DNA of 64,000 nucleotides, from the NCBI RefSeq assembly GCF_016809835.1, contig NZ_JAFBIL020000006.1, forward strand, positions 124,001 through 188,000. Reading direction: 5' to 3'. The notes beneath the pieces were generated by a model. The model searched no databases and had not been told where the DNA came from. It saw nothing but the letters and a program-made list of their open reading frames with translations. The translations under genes were made by a program, and so were the position numbers. Every line of letters begins with the position of its first letter. Position 1 is the stretch's first letter. Positions 63,250 to 64,000 of this stretch are shown here, piece by piece. Source of the stretch: Massilia soli. GTDB taxonomy: Bacteria > Pseudomonadota > Gammaproteobacteria > Burkholderiales > Burkholderiaceae_D.

Positions 63250-64000
63250 TCAGTCCAGGTTTTTCAGTACAGCGGCAAGCTTGCCGAACAATTCGTCGAT
63301 GTGCTTCTTCTCGATCACCAGCGGTGGCGACAGCGCGATGATGTCGCCGGTGGTGCGGATCAGGATGCCCTCGGCGAACGCCTTCTTGAAGGCGCTGAAG
63401 GCGCGCGCGCCCGGCTTGCCGGCGATCGGTTCGAGTTCGATGCCGGCCACCAGGCCGATGGTGCGGATGTCGATCACGTGCGGCAGGCCCTTGAGCGAAT
63501 GCACCGCGTCGGTCCAGTAGTCGCGCACGTCCTTTGCGTTATCGAGGATTTTCTGTTCTTCAAATACCTCCAGGGTCGCCAGCGCGGCGGCGCAGGCCAG
63601 CGGATGGCCCGAGTAGGTGTACCCGTGGAACAGCTCGATGCCGGCCGGGCCGTCCATGAACGCGTCGTGGATATGCTGCTTGCTGAACACCGCGCCCATC
63701 GGCACCATGCCGTTGGTCAAGCCCTTGGCGACGGTGACCAGGTCCGGTTCGACGTCGAAGTAGTCGAACGCGAATGGCGTCGTCAGGCGCCCGAAGCCGG
63801 TGATCACTTCGTCGAAGATCAGCAGGATGCCGTGCTTGGTGCACAGTTCGCGCAGGCGCTTCAGGTAGCCCTTGGGCGGAATCAGCACGCCGGTGGAGCC
63901 GGCGACCGGCTCGACGATGACGGCGGCGATGGTCGAGGCATCATGCAGCGCGACGATGCGTTCGAGTTCATCGGCCAGGTTGGCGCCATGCTCAGGCTCG
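63250..64000 (-). CDS. Class III omega-aminotransferase (beta-alanine--pyruvate type), 5' end cut by window
   Basis: About 250 C-terminal residues are visible; the frame stays open to the window edge, so the N-terminus is missing. Class III signatures include [35 protein letters not shown], and the PLP lysine region [19 protein letters not shown]. The C-terminal [32 protein letters not shown] fits beta-alanine:pyruvate transaminases. It would convert beta-alanine to malonate semialdehyde, the substrate of the adjacent mmsA product. Confidence 0.92.
   Translation of the reverse strand, partial: EPEHGANLADELERIVALHDASTIAAVIVEPVAGSTGVLIPPKGYLKRLRELCTKHGILLIFDEVITGFGRLTTPFAFDYFDVEPDLVTVAKGLTNGMVPMGAVFSKQHIHDAFMDGPAGIELFHGYTYSGHPLACAAALATLEVFEEQKILDNAKDVRDYWTDAVHSLKGLPHVIDIRTIGLVAGIELEPIAGKPGARAFSAFKKAFAEGILIRTTGDIIALSPPLVIEKKHIDELFGKLAAVLKNLD

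Overview
The window is high-GC betaproteobacterial DNA, most likely from an Oxalobacteraceae member of the Massilia/Duganella/Telluria type. This rests on gene content and order: glnA-ntrB-ntrC, rplU-rpmA-obgE-proB with a divergent ispB, polyhydroxyalkanoate (PHA) genes, PEP-CTERM proteins with sigma-54 promoters, and many large TonB receptors. The genus cannot be fixed without a database search. Coding density is high and most genes are chromosomal housekeeping. No phage, transposase, integrase or CRISPR array was seen.

Layout. 1-7050: two large TonB-dependent outer-membrane receptors and a CorA-type metal channel. 7104-11916: nitrogen regulation (ntrC, ntrB, a small DUF4124 protein, glnA) with a readable sigma-54 promoter and NtrC box upstream of glnA. 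12027-19881: rhodanese, an orphan membrane-anchored TAXI-type binding protein, a divergent bifunctional penicillin-binding protein, an EI24 membrane protein, an FKBP isomerase, an acyl-CoA-binding protein and a PHA-system protein. 20010-28862: putative Na+/H+ antiporter, a thermolysin-like metallopeptidase coupled to an emfourin-like inhibitor, ferredoxin plus ferredoxin reductase, PHA depolymerase, rsxB, nth and a MYG1 protein. 28862-29462: a 160-bp tandem array built from the 3' ends of the two convergent flanking genes around a REP palindrome. 29412-35192: DUF4272 gene, proB, a small membrane protein, obgE, rpmA, rplU, divergent ispB and a tRNA-Pro(CGG).

36855-43308 is the most interesting part. 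Two tandem secreted subtilisin-like (S8) peptidase genes each carry a cyclic di-GMP-I (GEMM-I) riboswitch in the leader, followed by a hairpin that can hide the ribosome-binding site. Divergent from them are two paralogous PEP-CTERM surface-protein genes. Each has a sigma-54 promoter preceded, at exactly the same 14-nt distance, by the palindrome TTGAT-N4-ATCAA. This looks like a c-di-GMP- and sigma-54-controlled matrix/surface module in which secreted proteases are produced next to sorted surface proteins. The functional link between the two gene pairs is inference.

43389-64000 holds an S9 peptidase and an acetyltransferase, then a nitrogen-salvage region. The purine side has an M20 hydrolase, urate hydroxylase PuuD, a LysR regulator, a UraD-AllC fusion and an MFS transporter. 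The reductive pyrimidine pathway follows: PreT/PreA, dihydropyrimidinase, beta-ureidopropionase-type hydrolase, NCS1 permease, malonate-semialdehyde dehydrogenase MmsA and a class III omega-aminotransferase cut by the window edge. Together they would turn urate, uracil and thymine into ammonia, CO2 and acyl-CoA.
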